DNA of 64,000 nucleotides from Bacteroidales bacterium. Lineage in GTDB: Bacteria > Bacteroidota > Bacteroidia > Bacteroidales > F082. Under the pieces are notes generated by a model that searched no databases, was not told where the DNA came from, and saw only the letters and a program-made list of their open reading frames with translations. Shown here piece by piece: positions 19,751 through 28,807 of this stretch; the stretch's first letter is position 1, and every line of letters starts with the position of its first letter. The position numbers were made by a program, and so were the translations under genes. The DNA is taken from contig JAEEQP010000016.1 of the NCBI GenBank assembly GCA_016285355.1, positions 1 to 64,000 on the forward strand, in the 5' to 3' direction.

Positions 19751-20487
19751 CTGGTATTGTATTCAACTTCTTCAAGGAACAAAGCATGGGCAGGTACCGA
19801 GGTTCCAGCCTCGCAGCGGTCTTTACACTCGATGACGGCGCAGAATTCCTCCAAGGTCATGCGGCCCTTCCCTATCTCCAATAACGTGCCGACAATGGCC
19901 CGCACCATATTGCGCAAAAACCTATCCGCCTTGATGCGAAACACTAATAAACCATCTTGTTCAAACCAACGTGCTTCCATGATTTTACAGTTGTTGGTTT
20001 TCACTTGAGTGTGCACTTTAGAGAAACTCGTAAAATCCTCATACTCAAAGAGCATATTGGCGGCTTCCTGCATTTTGGCGATGTCCAAGTCACCATATAG
20101 GAAATACGCATCGTTGATATGGAAGGGATTCTTCGTGCGCGTGATATAATAATGATAGGTACGCGAAACGGCATCGAAGCGGGCGTGCATCTCAGGCGCG
20201 ACTTGCCAAATCCGATAAATCACAATGTCCTCCGGAAGGAAGGCATTCATCTGATGGGCAAGGTTTTCCGTGTCTTTCAGTTCTTGTTCAATGTCGAAAT
20301 GGGCGTAATAATTCCGCGCATGGACACCAGTATCCGTGCGGCCACAACCTGTGATGGAAACTGGTTGTCCCAACTTCAGGCTGAGGCATTGCTCCACCGT
20401 GGCCTGCACACTCTCGGAATGCGGCTGAATCTGATAACCGTGGTAGCGGCTACCGTTGTAGGCCAGATGAATGAAATATCTATGCAT
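19726..20487 (-). CDS. truA: tRNA pseudouridine(38-40) synthase TruA, C-terminus extended by a repeat
   Basis: Makes pseudouridine at positions 38-40 of the anticodon arm. Catalytic Asp is in GCGRTDTGVHARNYYAHF; also seen are YHGYQIQPHSESVQATVE and FLRNMVRAIVGTLLEIGKGRM. 253 residues. The conserved protein ends near HALFLEEVEY; the last ten residues (NTSPSTSSGT) come from the dispersed palindromic repeat. Start set at MHRYFIHLAYNG; the ATG adjoins the 44-bp palindrome that separates it from aat, leaving an mRNA leader of only a few bases. Confidence 0.95.
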   Translation of the reverse strand: MHRYFIHLAYNGSRYHGYQIQPHSESVQATVEQCLSLKLGQPVSITGCGRTDTGVHARNYYAHFDIEQELKDTENLAHQMNAFLPEDIVIYRIWQVAPEMHARFDAVSRTYHYYITRTKNPFHINDAYFLYGDLDIAKMQEAANMLFEYEDFTSFSKVHTQVKTNNCKIMEARWFEQDGLLVFRIKADRFLRNMVRAIVGTLLEIGKGRMTLEEFCAVIECKDRCEAGTSVPAHALFLEEVEYNTSPSTSSGT

Positions 20488-20488
20488 T

Positions 20489-20532
20489 GTTAATCGGAGC
20501 GCAAAAATACGTATTTTTGCGCTCCGATTAAC
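20489..20532. promoter_or_regulatory. 44-bp perfect palindrome with mirrored -7 boxes between truA and aat
   Basis: Every base pairs with its mirror across the centre between 20510 and 20511. Each half carries a TATTTTTG box: + strand 20512-20519 toward aat, - strand 20502-20509 toward truA. The truA ATG lies one base beyond the left end; the aat ATG is four bases beyond the right end, so both transcripts should have very short leaders. Confidence 0.8.
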
Positions 20533-20536
20533 CGAT

Positions 20537-21319
20537 ATGAACATTTTATACCAACTCAACGACGACGATTGTTTCTTTCCTCCTGCCAGCCATGCCAATA
20601 GCGAAGGCTTGCTGGCTTTTGGCGGCGACCTTTCGCCCCAACGCCTGATTGTGGCCTACGCCAACGGCATCTTCCCTTGGTACAGCGAAGATGAGCCGCT
20701 GCTTTGGTGGTCACTCGACCCGAGACTCGTCATCCGCCCGGGCGAAATGAGAGTCAGCAAGTCGTTGAGGCGCACACTGAAATCAGGGAAGTTTGAGGTG
20801 CGAATCGACACCAATTTCCGGGAGGTCATGCTGCATTGCGCCGAAACGCCGCGCAAAGACCAAGACGGCACCTGGATTCAGGACGAGATGGTGGACGCCT
20901 ATTGCGACTTGCACGGACTCGGCATCGCCCATTCTTTCGAAGCATACCAAGACAACGAGTTGGTCGGAGGGCTGTATGGCATTTCCATTGGCAAGGTGTT
21001 CTTCGGCGAGTCGATGTTTCACACGGTCACTGATGCTTCCAAAGTCGCTTTCTATCACTTGCATCAGTTTTTGCTGAAACACGGCTTCAAACTCATTGAT
21101 TGCCAACAGGAAACAAGCCACTTAATGAGTTTGGGAGCCTATTCCATTTCCCGTGAGGATTTCCTTGATGAACTCAAAACCTTGACGGTGGAACCCACCT
21201 TGGTCGGCAATTGGGGCACAAGGAAATTCGAGCCTCTCTATCTCAACATCCATCAACCCGAGAAGCTTCATTTCAGGGCGTACAACATGGACGAAGACAC
21301 TGCCCTATCCGATGATTGA
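20537..21319 (+). CDS. aat: Leucyl/phenylalanyl-tRNA-protein transferase
   Basis: Adds Leu or Phe to proteins with N-terminal Arg or Lys, making them ClpS-ClpAP targets in the N-degron pathway. 260 residues. Family strings: GLLAFGGDLSPQRLIVAYANGIFPW, WWSLDPR, TWIQDEMVDAY, and SIGKVFFGESMF. Start chosen at MNILYQL, just after the palindrome; an upstream in-frame ATG lies inside truA. clpS, the next actor in the pathway, is also in this window at 55876-56148. Confidence 0.95.
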   Translation: MNILYQLNDDDCFFPPASHANSEGLLAFGGDLSPQRLIVAYANGIFPWYSEDEPLLWWSLDPRLVIRPGEMRVSKSLRRTLKSGKFEVRIDTNFREVMLHCAETPRKDQDGTWIQDEMVDAYCDLHGLGIAHSFEAYQDNELVGGLYGISIGKVFFGESMFHTVTDASKVAFYHLHQFLLKHGFKLIDCQQETSHLMSLGAYSISREDFLDELKTLTVEPTLVGNWGTRKFEPLYLNIHQPEKLHFRAYNMDEDTALSDD

Positions 21320-21396
21320 CAGCCGTTTAACAGAAAGGGAAACGGATTATCTTTGGATTTTTTTTGCATTTTTCATTGAGATTCACGGAAAAACCG

Positions 21397-21404
21397 TATC
21401 TTTG
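21397..21404 (+). promoter_or_regulatory. -7 box for arginine deiminase gene
   Basis: TATCTTTG, with an unusually long (about 60-base) leader before the ATG. Confidence 0.6.
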
Positions 21405-21463
21405 CAACTTATTCGGAGCAAGGGTAACATCCGTGCTCTTATTGTTTCACCAAATCGCTTTTT

Positions 21464-22711
21464 ATGGATTCACAAGGAATCAACGTCAATGTAAACTCCG
21501 AAATCGGAAAACTCCAACATGTATTGGTGCACACGCCAGGCCCCGAACTGGAGAAAGTAACCCCCGAAAACGCACATACTTTCCTTTTCAGCGACATCTT
21601 GAACATGCAAGTCGCTCAAAAAGAATACGGATATTTCAAGAAGGTGCTGCAAAAAGTGGCGCAAGTCCACGAGATTGCCGACTTGCTGACCGACATCCTG
21701 AAGATGGACAACGTCAGGACGAGTATGATCGATCGGATTTGCAAGGCTGAGGACAGGGCCTTCCTTGCCCCTTACCTGAAGTCGCTGCCCGCCGAAGAAC
21801 TCTCGCGCCAGCTCATCGAAGGTGTCCGCTTGGATGATGTCACTTTCATCAACAACGAACCCTACGCGCTGCTGCCCATACCGAACCTGTTCTTCATGCG
21901 CGACGCCTCCTTCACCATGTTCGACAACATCATGATCAGCAACATGGCCACCAAGGTACGCGCCCGCGAGTGCATGATCCTGAGCAGCATCTATAACCTC
22001 CATCCCTTGTTCGAGACCAAGGTCATCAACCCGGTGTTGAGCTACGACATCCACGGCGAAGGCACGGTGGAAGGCGGTGACGTTCAGATTATCCGCGACG
22101 ATGTGGTGATTTGCGGTTTGGGCTCACGCACCAACATGCACGGCGTGGAAGCCATTGTGGAGCACCTGAAGACCAAACCTGGCGTGAAACACCTCATTTT
22201 CCAAGAGCTGCCGCTCACGCCCGAATCCTTCATCCACTTAGACATGGTGTTCACCATGCTCGATGTCGACAAGTGCATGATCTACGAACCTGTCATCATG
22301 AGCAGCCTCTATAAGACCTTCCACATCACTATCGACGGACAGAAGGCTGTCGGTCAGGAAGTGCCCAACCTGCTTGCCGGACTGAAGGATGTCGGCATCG
22401 ACTTGGAGCCTGTGTACTGCGGCAACAGAAACGACGACTGGGCTGCCCGCGAACAATGGCACAGCGGCTGCAACTTCTTCTGCTTCGAGCCTGGCAAGTT
22501 CATCGGCTACGGTCGTAACCAACACACTTTGGAAGCCCTGAACAAAGCCGGTTTCAACATAGTCACGGCTGCCGATGTGGCCAACAACAAGGTCAACCTG
22601 AACAACGTGAAGAAGTGCATTGTCGCCTTCGAGGGCAACGAGCTCTCACGCGGCGGCGGCGGCGCACGCTGCATGACGATGCCGGTACAGCGAATGGCGG
22701 TGGAGTGGTAA
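21464..22711 (+). CDS. arcA: Arginine deiminase
   Basis: Converts arginine to citrulline and ammonia. 415 residues. Catalytic and binding residues visible: FMRDASFTMFDN, the Asp in EGTVEGGDVQII, His in FIHLDMVFT, and the nucleophilic Cys in LSRGGGGARCMTMPV near the C-terminus. The N-terminal HVLVHTPGPELEKV fits the family. No arcB, arcC or arcD lies next to it, so it may serve acid resistance or nitrogen release alone, or partners lie elsewhere. Confidence 0.94.
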   Translation: MDSQGINVNVNSEIGKLQHVLVHTPGPELEKVTPENAHTFLFSDILNMQVAQKEYGYFKKVLQKVAQVHEIADLLTDILKMDNVRTSMIDRICKAEDRAFLAPYLKSLPAEELSRQLIEGVRLDDVTFINNEPYALLPIPNLFFMRDASFTMFDNIMISNMATKVRARECMILSSIYNLHPLFETKVINPVLSYDIHGEGTVEGGDVQIIRDDVVICGLGSRTNMHGVEAIVEHLKTKPGVKHLIFQELPLTPESFIHLDMVFTMLDVDKCMIYEPVIMSSLYKTFHITIDGQKAVGQEVPNLLAGLKDVGIDLEPVYCGNRNDDWAAREQWHSGCNFFCFEPGKFIGYGRNQHTLEALNKAGFNIVTAADVANNKVNLNNVKKCIVAFEGNELSRGGGGARCMTMPVQRMAVEW

Positions 22712-22725
22712 AACAAAATGAAAAA

Positions 22726-22750
22726 GGCACCTTGAGCGCCTTTTTTCATT
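22726..22750 (+). terminator. Terminator after arcA
   Basis: AAAAAGGC / GCCTTTTTT short stem with T tail; A-rich on the other side, so it may also serve the convergent ygjP-type gene. Confidence 0.65.
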
Positions 22751-22753
22751 CAA

Positions 22754-23407
22754 TCATAAACTATTTCCATACTTATCCAACCACGCCTGCGCCTGCTCGC
22801 AATCGGGACAATGCGAACGCAACAAGGTTTGGAATCGTACGGTGTGTTTCATGATGACCGTATGGCACAACTCGTGTGTGATGATGTAGTCAATAACGAA
22901 CTTGGGAGCTTTGATGATGCGCCAGTTGATGGAGATGTTTTTCTCTTTTGAACAATTCCCCCACTTCCGTTTCTGACTGCGAATGTAAAGTTTGTTGTAA
23001 GGCAGAAGCAGTGCCTCGGAAAGCGTCTCGACTCGTGATAATATATACTTCCGTGCCACCGATTTCAGCCATTTTTCCTGCACAGTCGCATCCAACAAGT
23101 CACGTTTTGCCTGAATGGTCTTGCTTTCGTGATTGACGACCACCTTATTATGATATTTGGACGAATAGAAATAGGCATAACGGTTCCCAAAAAGCAATAT
23201 CTCGTTGCGTCGCAGTTGAATCCTGGTTTTCTGCTCAAAGAATTGCCGTTTCGAGGCTATCCATTTGGCCTTCTTCTCCAAAAGCTTTTCGACATCCTCA
23301 TCCGTGAATGCCATTGGTACAAACAACTGCATAGTGCCATCTTCGCGAACACGAAGACGGGCATTTTTGACTTCTCGACGTATGACTGAGCAATTATCGG
23401 GCAACAT
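22754..23407 (-). CDS. YgjP-type metal-dependent hydrolase (M48-like, DUF45)
   Basis: A 217-residue putative metalloprotease. Signature YIRSQKRKWGNCS and the zinc motif HELCHTVIMKHT with a third ligand downstream mark the YgjP/DUF45 family. The N-terminal half is beta-rich (REVKNARLRVREDGTMQLFVP). Relatives are often found immediately after hsdR in type I restriction operons, as here: one base separates the hsdR stop from this ATG. Its job in such operons is not established. Confidence 0.88.
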   Translation of the reverse strand: MLPDNCSVIRREVKNARLRVREDGTMQLFVPMAFTDEDVEKLLEKKAKWIASKRQFFEQKTRIQLRRNEILLFGNRYAYFYSSKYHNKVVVNHESKTIQAKRDLLDATVQEKWLKSVARKYILSRVETLSEALLLPYNKLYIRSQKRKWGNCSKEKNISINWRIIKAPKFVIDYIITHELCHTVIMKHTVRFQTLLRSHCPDCEQAQAWLDKYGNSL

Positions 23408-23408
23408 A

Positions 23409-26400
23409 TCAATTCAAGCTGAAGTTTTTCACAATAGAATCCATGATGGTCTCTTGTAAGATGTCGTTTTCATCCAAACTCAAAGCAACATATTTGGGGT
23501 TGGCAGCAATCAGTGCCACATCGCCTAAAAAGCGGTTGTATTCCTGTTTTACTTCTTGCCAGCCAATGTAAATCTTCGACCGAACTTTCGCTGCCAGTTC
23601 ATTGGCGAAATCTCGTGCCAATGATTCGTCAAAGGTCGGAAGTTCATTCTTGAGAATCTGATAAATCTCGAAAGTGCCTTTGTCGTCGAAGCCCATCTTC
23701 TTGGGGATTGCAACAGCTTCATCCACTTCGGTGTAAAGATCGCTGAGTTTCTTCAAAAGTCCCTCTATCTCAACGGCATTGGCGTTCTTCATGCGGATAA
23801 GCGCATCCAAACGCTCCTGAAACTCGATATAAATGGCGCTACTGTTTTGGTTGGTGCGAATCATCGTCTCAATGTCGCGGATAATCTTCTCAGCTTTGTC
23901 GGAAGGCGACAACTTTGTCTCTTGCAACTTAGTGAGATAGTCCGCGTCAATGGCGATTTCGGGCAGATGGCCTCGGAAATCCAGCAGGGTGGCACTCTCT
24001 TCCAACAACTTGCGCGTCTGTGCAGCATAGAATTCGGCATCGAAATCCGCGCGACGGAATTCCTCCATGTAGAGTTCGTAAATGGTCACCAACCATAGGT
24101 ATTTGTTTCGGAACGGACGCAAACCTGGATTGGGACTGATGGCTTCCCACAACTGCACCACGCGGTGGAAACGGTTCTCAAACTGGCCTTGGTCTATCTC
24201 GCTCAGCTTGCGGATGATAGCCATTTCGCACTCGTAACTGTCTTCCAACTTGATTTCGGCAAAAGGCTCAAAAGCGGCATCCAATTCCGTCGGGAAGGCC
24301 TCCAACAGCGCATCCACATCCTCAAACTCACCAATGTCCTCGGGATCGTAGTTCAACGCCTCCTTATAGTTCTGGAATACGCCCACATAATCGACGATGC
24401 GGCCAAACTCCTTGGAGAGTTTGTTTTCGCCCTCGCCATAGTCATACGGGCGGTTGGTGCGAGCCACAGCCTGCAACAGGTTATGGTCTCGCAAAGGGCT
24501 GTCCAAGTACATGGTTTGCTCAATAGGCGCGTCAAAGCCAGTCAGCAGCATATTGCATACGATGAAGATTTTCAGGTTGTTGCCTTTGGCTTTCTCCTCA
24601 TCGGTAATGCGTTTCTTGAAGTTGTCAATCAGGCGTTTGCGTTCCTTGTCGTCGATGTAGAACGGCGAAAAAAGGTCGTAACGCTCACTGGTTTCGTATT
24701 GTCCTGTGGAGAAGATAATGCGGATTTCCGATGGGTCGAAATAGTTGAGCAATTCGTTGTAATACAACACACAAGCCTCCTTGTCGATGGCCACCACCTG
24801 TGCTTTGAAACCTTGTGGCTCCAGACGCTCGCGGAAATCTTTGGCGATGTCGGCGGCGATAGTCTTAATTCTTTCCGACTTCTTCATCAGGGTTTTCCAG
24901 GGCTGCACGCGCTGCTCCACCAAGCGTTTTTGGTCTTCTTCTAAATCGGCGGTGATTTCCTCGTAGCCTTTTTTAAGTTTTTCCTTGTCCAAAAACCACT
25001 GCGAAGGGCCCAAAGTGTAACGGATGGGCTTGGTGGCACCGTCGTTGATGGCATCGATGACACTGTATTTGTCCAAATAATACTCTATCTTGCCGTTCTC
25101 ATCCTTGATGCCAAACTCCCGATGGGTCTTGGGAATCGGCGTACCCGTGAAGGCGAAACGCTTGGCGTTGGGCAACACGGCACGCAGTTCCATCTGATAG
25201 TCGCCGTATTCGGTGCGGTGGGCTTCGTCGATGAGCACGATGACATTGTCGCGCTCGTCCTTGATCTCGCCCAGCTCTCTGAATTTATGAATGGTGGTGA
25301 TGAACACGCCAGCAGGCTTTTTCTTGATAATAGAAATCAGATCGCCAATACTCAAAACAACCCGAGCGTTAGGAAACACACAATTGATAAAGTTGTCATC
25401 CATATCATCTTTCAAATCCTTGCGGTCCACCACGATGAAAATGGTGGGGTCGTTCAAGGTTTCGGTCTTGCGGAGTTTGTAGGCAGTGTAAAGCATGGTG
25501 AGCGACTTGCCCGAACCTTGGGTGTGCCAAATCACGCCTTGCGCCTTGTCGGACTGCACCACCCTATCCACAATCTTGTTGGCGGCACGCAGTTGCTGGT
25601 AACGCGCCACTTTCTTGATGATCTTGTTGTCGTCGCGCTCAAACACGATGAAATGTTGCAGGATGTCGAGCACACGCTCAGGCTGCAACAAACCAATGAT
25701 GCCAAACTTCATCTGCTCCAATAGCTGTCCGTTGGGCAGCCGTTCTACATCGAAGTGTATCAGGCCATCGTTTTCATCCTTATAGACACGGCACAACTCG
25801 TTTTCGGGGTGCAACAACGGATTGTCGTATTTGTCGGCGATGACCGAATCCTTCCACTCGTTGAAATAGGACGATGATGCGCCCGGAATGCCGTATTTGC
25901 TCAGTCGTCCGTTGCAGGCCACGCCGAAGAGGTGGCACATAAACAGTTTCTCGCTTCGGCGGTCGTAGGTCTGGAACTGACGCACGCCCTCAAGCCAATT
26001 GGTGCCACGCCGTGCGCACTGCTTGGCCTCGATAGGCACTAACGGTATGCCGTTGACCAACAGGCAGATGTCTGCACGAACCTGTTGCACCGCATATTGG
26101 TTGGTGACGATGAGGCTGTTTTGCCAAATGTCCTCAAAGTTGATGAAGCGTATGGTGCAGTCTTTATGGTCGATCGTGATATTGACGCCGTCGCAGAGCT
26201 GGTTGAGGAACTTCTCGTTGCCCTCGATGGGGATGGGATTGCGCAGGTTGTTGAGCAAAGTCTCCACCGCCATTTTGGCTGCTGGCTGGCTGATGCTGTT
26301 CAACGCCATCACCTTTTCCACCAATATCGGCTCAATCACCGCATTCATCTGCAAGCGGTTATAGGGTTTCAAATCCTCCGCCGAGCGATACTCCCAACCC

Positions 26401-26468
26401 AATTGGGTGAGCCATTCGGTGACTTTGGATTCTACGGATTTTGATTCGGATAATTTGCTCATATTCAA
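23409..26468 (-). CDS. hsdR: Type I restriction enzyme subunit R (nuclease and translocase)
   Basis: Motor and nuclease subunit of the type I complex, which translocates DNA from an unmodified site and cuts at distance. 1019 residues. Nuclease site: Asp133 (RADICLL) and Glu147-x-Lys149 (PIEAKQ). Superfamily 2 helicase: Walker A TQGSGKS at 316-322, DEAH at 414-417, FTGTPI (motif III), and motif VI QAVARTNRPY. A helical C-terminal region contacts HsdM. Its start overlaps the Fic gene stop by four bases, so translation is coupled. No frameshift or stop is seen. Confidence 0.97.
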   Translation of the reverse strand: MNMSKLSESKSVESKVTEWLTQLGWEYRSAEDLKPYNRLQMNAVIEPILVEKVMALNSISQPAAKMAVETLLNNLRNPIPIEGNEKFLNQLCDGVNITIDHKDCTIRFINFEDIWQNSLIVTNQYAVQQVRADICLLVNGIPLVPIEAKQCARRGTNWLEGVRQFQTYDRRSEKLFMCHLFGVACNGRLSKYGIPGASSSYFNEWKDSVIADKYDNPLLHPENELCRVYKDENDGLIHFDVERLPNGQLLEQMKFGIIGLLQPERVLDILQHFIVFERDDNKIIKKVARYQQLRAANKIVDRVVQSDKAQGVIWHTQGSGKSLTMLYTAYKLRKTETLNDPTIFIVVDRKDLKDDMDDNFINCVFPNARVVLSIGDLISIIKKKPAGVFITTIHKFRELGEIKDERDNVIVLIDEAHRTEYGDYQMELRAVLPNAKRFAFTGTPIPKTHREFGIKDENGKIEYYLDKYSVIDAINDGATKPIRYTLGPSQWFLDKEKLKKGYEEITADLEEDQKRLVEQRVQPWKTLMKKSERIKTIAADIAKDFRERLEPQGFKAQVVAIDKEACVLYYNELLNYFDPSEIRIIFSTGQYETSERYDLFSPFYIDDKERKRLIDNFKKRITDEEKAKGNNLKIFIVCNMLLTGFDAPIEQTMYLDSPLRDHNLLQAVARTNRPYDYGEGENKLSKEFGRIVDYVGVFQNYKEALNYDPEDIGEFEDVDALLEAFPTELDAAFEPFAEIKLEDSYECEMAIIRKLSEIDQGQFENRFHRVVQLWEAISPNPGLRPFRNKYLWLVTIYELYMEEFRRADFDAEFYAAQTRKLLEESATLLDFRGHLPEIAIDADYLTKLQETKLSPSDKAEKIIRDIETMIRTNQNSSAIYIEFQERLDALIRMKNANAVEIEGLLKKLSDLYTEVDEAVAIPKKMGFDDKGTFEIYQILKNELPTFDESLARDFANELAAKVRSKIYIGWQEVKQEYNRFLGDVALIAANPKYVALSLDENDILQETIMDSIVKNFSLN

Positions 26469-27334
26469 TTCTCCTCGTAATAATATGAATAATCAATGCC
26501 TTTCATGAATAATTCACGGTCATTAATCTTGTCGGTGAGGGCTCCGATTAACAACTGACGGATGAAAGTGCTGTCGGCGGAGCTTAGTTCCATAGCACGG
26601 AGATAGTCGTTCTTGTTGATTTTGCTCCAATCAACGCATCTTTTCAGCCGTTTTTTCAGTATCATGTCGAGCCAAATGCGGGTGCTGCGACCGTTGCCTT
26701 CCATAAAGGGATGCGCCACGTTCATTTCCACGTATTTGTCCACGATTTCGTCAAAGGTGTTTTCGGGCATTTTGTCAATGGTTTGCAGGGCTTGGGGCAG
26801 GTATTGGGCCACGCAGAATGTGAATCCGCCTTTTGAAATGGTCTTGGTGCGGATTTGTCCGGCAAAATCATACAAGCCCCCGAACAGGAAGGCGTGGATT
26901 TGTTGCAGGCCTTTGGTGGTGCCCACGTCGCTATCCTCCACCAAATGGCTTTCCCAAAGTTCGTATGCCTTTTTGCGGCTCTGTCCGTCGATGGTATTGT
27001 CGCTGTAGGTGAACCAATCGAGGAAATCGGAAGCTTTCTTGTTGGGGAAAGATTTGGCAAGTTCCATAACTCCTTCCATGTCAAGCACATCAGTGTTATA
27101 TTTTTTTCCGTCTGCGGCAGTCAGTTTCAGTTGGGTAGTGACACTAACCAACTCATTGCCTTCTTTTTTCAGTTTGGCTTTCAGATATTTCCAGTAGTTG
27201 CGGTTTTTGACGTGGTCGTCTTGCACGTTAATTGCGCCCACCACATCCAACACCGAGAACCACCATTTGTTTAGGCTCTCGTCCCACACAGCCCGCACCT
27301 CACGGTCGTGATAAAAGCGGATGGAAGATTTCAT
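26465..27334 (-). CDS. BRO-N / Fic fusion protein (putative AMP-transferase)
   Basis: Two domains in 289 residues. Residues 1-110 resemble the phage-antirepressor BRO-N domain (IRFYHDREVRAVWDE, KWWFSVLDVVGAI, YWKYLKAKLKKEGNEL). Residues 120-260 are a Fic domain with an intact active site HPFMEGNGRSTR (His208 to Arg219), GTTKGLQQIHAFLF and FAGQIRTKTISKGG. Fic enzymes usually transfer AMP to a hydroxyl; no alpha-inh (S/T)xxxE(G/N) motif was recognised, so how it is kept off is unclear. It lies between a small gene and hsdR, with a four-base overlap with hsdR. Confidence 0.88.
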   Translation of the reverse strand: MKSSIRFYHDREVRAVWDESLNKWWFSVLDVVGAINVQDDHVKNRNYWKYLKAKLKKEGNELVSVTTQLKLTAADGKKYNTDVLDMEGVMELAKSFPNKKASDFLDWFTYSDNTIDGQSRKKAYELWESHLVEDSDVGTTKGLQQIHAFLFGGLYDFAGQIRTKTISKGGFTFCVAQYLPQALQTIDKMPENTFDEIVDKYVEMNVAHPFMEGNGRSTRIWLDMILKKRLKRCVDWSKINKNDYLRAMELSSADSTFIRQLLIGALTDKINDRELFMKGIDYSYYYEEN

Positions 27335-27349
27335 TCTCCTATTAATGAT

Positions 27350-27529
27350 TTATTTAGACTTTTTAGATTGATTATTGGATTCCTTGATCTGTTGTGAGAT
27401 GAGTTTGGCAGCTTGTCTTGCAACCTGATTTATCCATTGAGCTTGATTTTTATCTTCACATACTGAATACCTTGATTCATTCTTATTTGATTCTCCAGAA
27501 AAAGAGTTGTTATTCAGATAATTATTCAT
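27350..27529 (-). CDS. 59-residue hydrophilic protein of the protease cargo
   Basis: No recognised family. The N-terminal half is Asn/Ser-rich and probably disordered; residues 30-50 (WINQVARQAAKLISQQIKES) look like one amphipathic helix; the tail is Lys/Ser-rich. Start chosen at MNNYLNNN, which overlaps the end of the proteasome-like gene by eight bases; an earlier in-frame start lies deeper inside that gene. Small size, charge and position suggest a substrate, inhibitor or adaptor for the upstream hydrolases, but this is inference. Confidence 0.6.
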   Translation of the reverse strand: MNNYLNNNSFSGESNKNESRYSVCEDKNQAQWINQVARQAAKLISQQIKESNNQSKKSK

Positions 27530-28802
27530 TGTTTGCCTCCTTTCTATCATCGGAATCGATATAGTATTTGCCAAAATAATTTTTATTCAATGTTTCTTCA
27601 AAATAATGTTTGCGCTTTATCCAAATAAAACCATCTCCTTTTGAAACCAAAGCAACATCTATTGGACCACCAACACTTTCCTTGTCAGGAGTAATCCTTC
27701 TTATAAGAGAAGTGAGATATATTAAATTCTCGGCCACTTCAGCCAAGTCTTCTTTTTGCAGAATTGCAATAGTGTTAATAAGTGGAAAAACATGATTACT
27801 GTCAATAATTGCTTTTAGATTATTATTGAATAAATCCAAAGTAGGCTGAACACTTATTGCCGAAATACTTTTTGCCAACGACTTGTCTGTTTTTCCAGCT
27901 ATTGAGGCTATTTGCTTAATGTTTTCCGTTATAACTTGAGATGTTAATTGGACTATTAGTTGCTGCAATTTGGGTTCAATACCGCACAAAACAGTCATCA
28001 TGACATCCTGTTGAGCCATTGGGCATACAATTCCTGTGTTATTATTATCAATTATACATTTTTCCTCAATATACCATTTTAGTTTTCCACAAATGGCCCC
28101 ATATATTTTTAATCTGAACAACCGCGGATATATCTCGTCTTCCCCATATCCAAAAATTGCTACTCCTGAATGGTTATGCATATTCTCTTTTCGTGTAAAA
28201 GACAAATACAAAACTTCTTTTAATTCATTTTCAATTGTTTTATAATCAAAACCATTTTGGGCGAGAGTTTGTTTTATTTGTTTCAGAGCAATCCCTATAC
28301 TTGAAACAAACTCTTCTTTGGTCACATCTTTAATTGAATCAATAACTGGCGAAGTCGATATTTCTTTCTGAATCTCTTTCAATACTGTTGGTAATTTTGT
28401 CAAATCAATCCCATTAGGATTTCCATGACAAATTCGATTGATAATAATGTATTCATTGAAATAGGATAAAATATTGTTACACAAACTATTCTCTAATTCT
28501 TTGGCCTCAGAAAAGAATTGCTTTTCTTCAATAAAAGAAATAAGACTATTAACATAATCTTCTGTTTTGTTCAAGCATTGCTTGCCTATATTTTCCCGAT
28601 ACAACTTAAAGATTATATCCCATGGAGTTAAATCACTAAAATTTGCACTCCCATATACTGCTGCCCCCACGGGATGATATTTGGACAAATTGAATATTTT
28701 ATTCGCCTTATTGTAAATCTTTATTCCATTACCAATAGTTTCAGCACTATCAGCCGCAACCGCAATGCCATGTTTGTTTAATATTCCTACAATTGCCGTC
28801 AT
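27522..28802 (-). CDS. Proteasome-like Ntn hydrolase, large form
   Basis: A 426-residue protein whose N-terminus matches the 20S proteasome beta/HslV pattern. If Met1 is removed the mature N-terminus is Thr1, the nucleophile; AADS then places Asp at 17 as in proteasomes, and NKANKIF puts a lysine at 34, one off the canonical Lys33. GAAVYGSANF fits the following strand and turn. Proteasome subunits are about 200 residues; here about 200 more of unknown fold follow. No signal peptide. Five bases after the trypsin-like gene. The DNA is much more AT-rich than hsdM or hsdR, suggesting transfer. No named family was recognised. Confidence 0.7.
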   Translation of the reverse strand: MTAIVGILNKHGIAVAADSAETIGNGIKIYNKANKIFNLSKYHPVGAAVYGSANFSDLTPWDIIFKLYRENIGKQCLNKTEDYVNSLISFIEEKQFFSEAKELENSLCNNILSYFNEYIIINRICHGNPNGIDLTKLPTVLKEIQKEISTSPVIDSIKDVTKEEFVSSIGIALKQIKQTLAQNGFDYKTIENELKEVLYLSFTRKENMHNHSGVAIFGYGEDEIYPRLFRLKIYGAICGKLKWYIEEKCIIDNNNTGIVCPMAQQDVMMTVLCGIEPKLQQLIVQLTSQVITENIKQIASIAGKTDKSLAKSISAISVQPTLDLFNNNLKAIIDSNHVFPLINTIAILQKEDLAEVAENLIYLTSLIRRITPDKESVGGPIDVALVSKGDGFIWIKRKHYFEETLNKNYFGKYYIDSDDRKEANNE

Positions 28803-28807
28803 TTTAT

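Noticed and set aside
24165..24944. 259-residue open frame on + strand
   Set aside because: Antisense to hsdR, shadow frame of a high-GC third-position gene.
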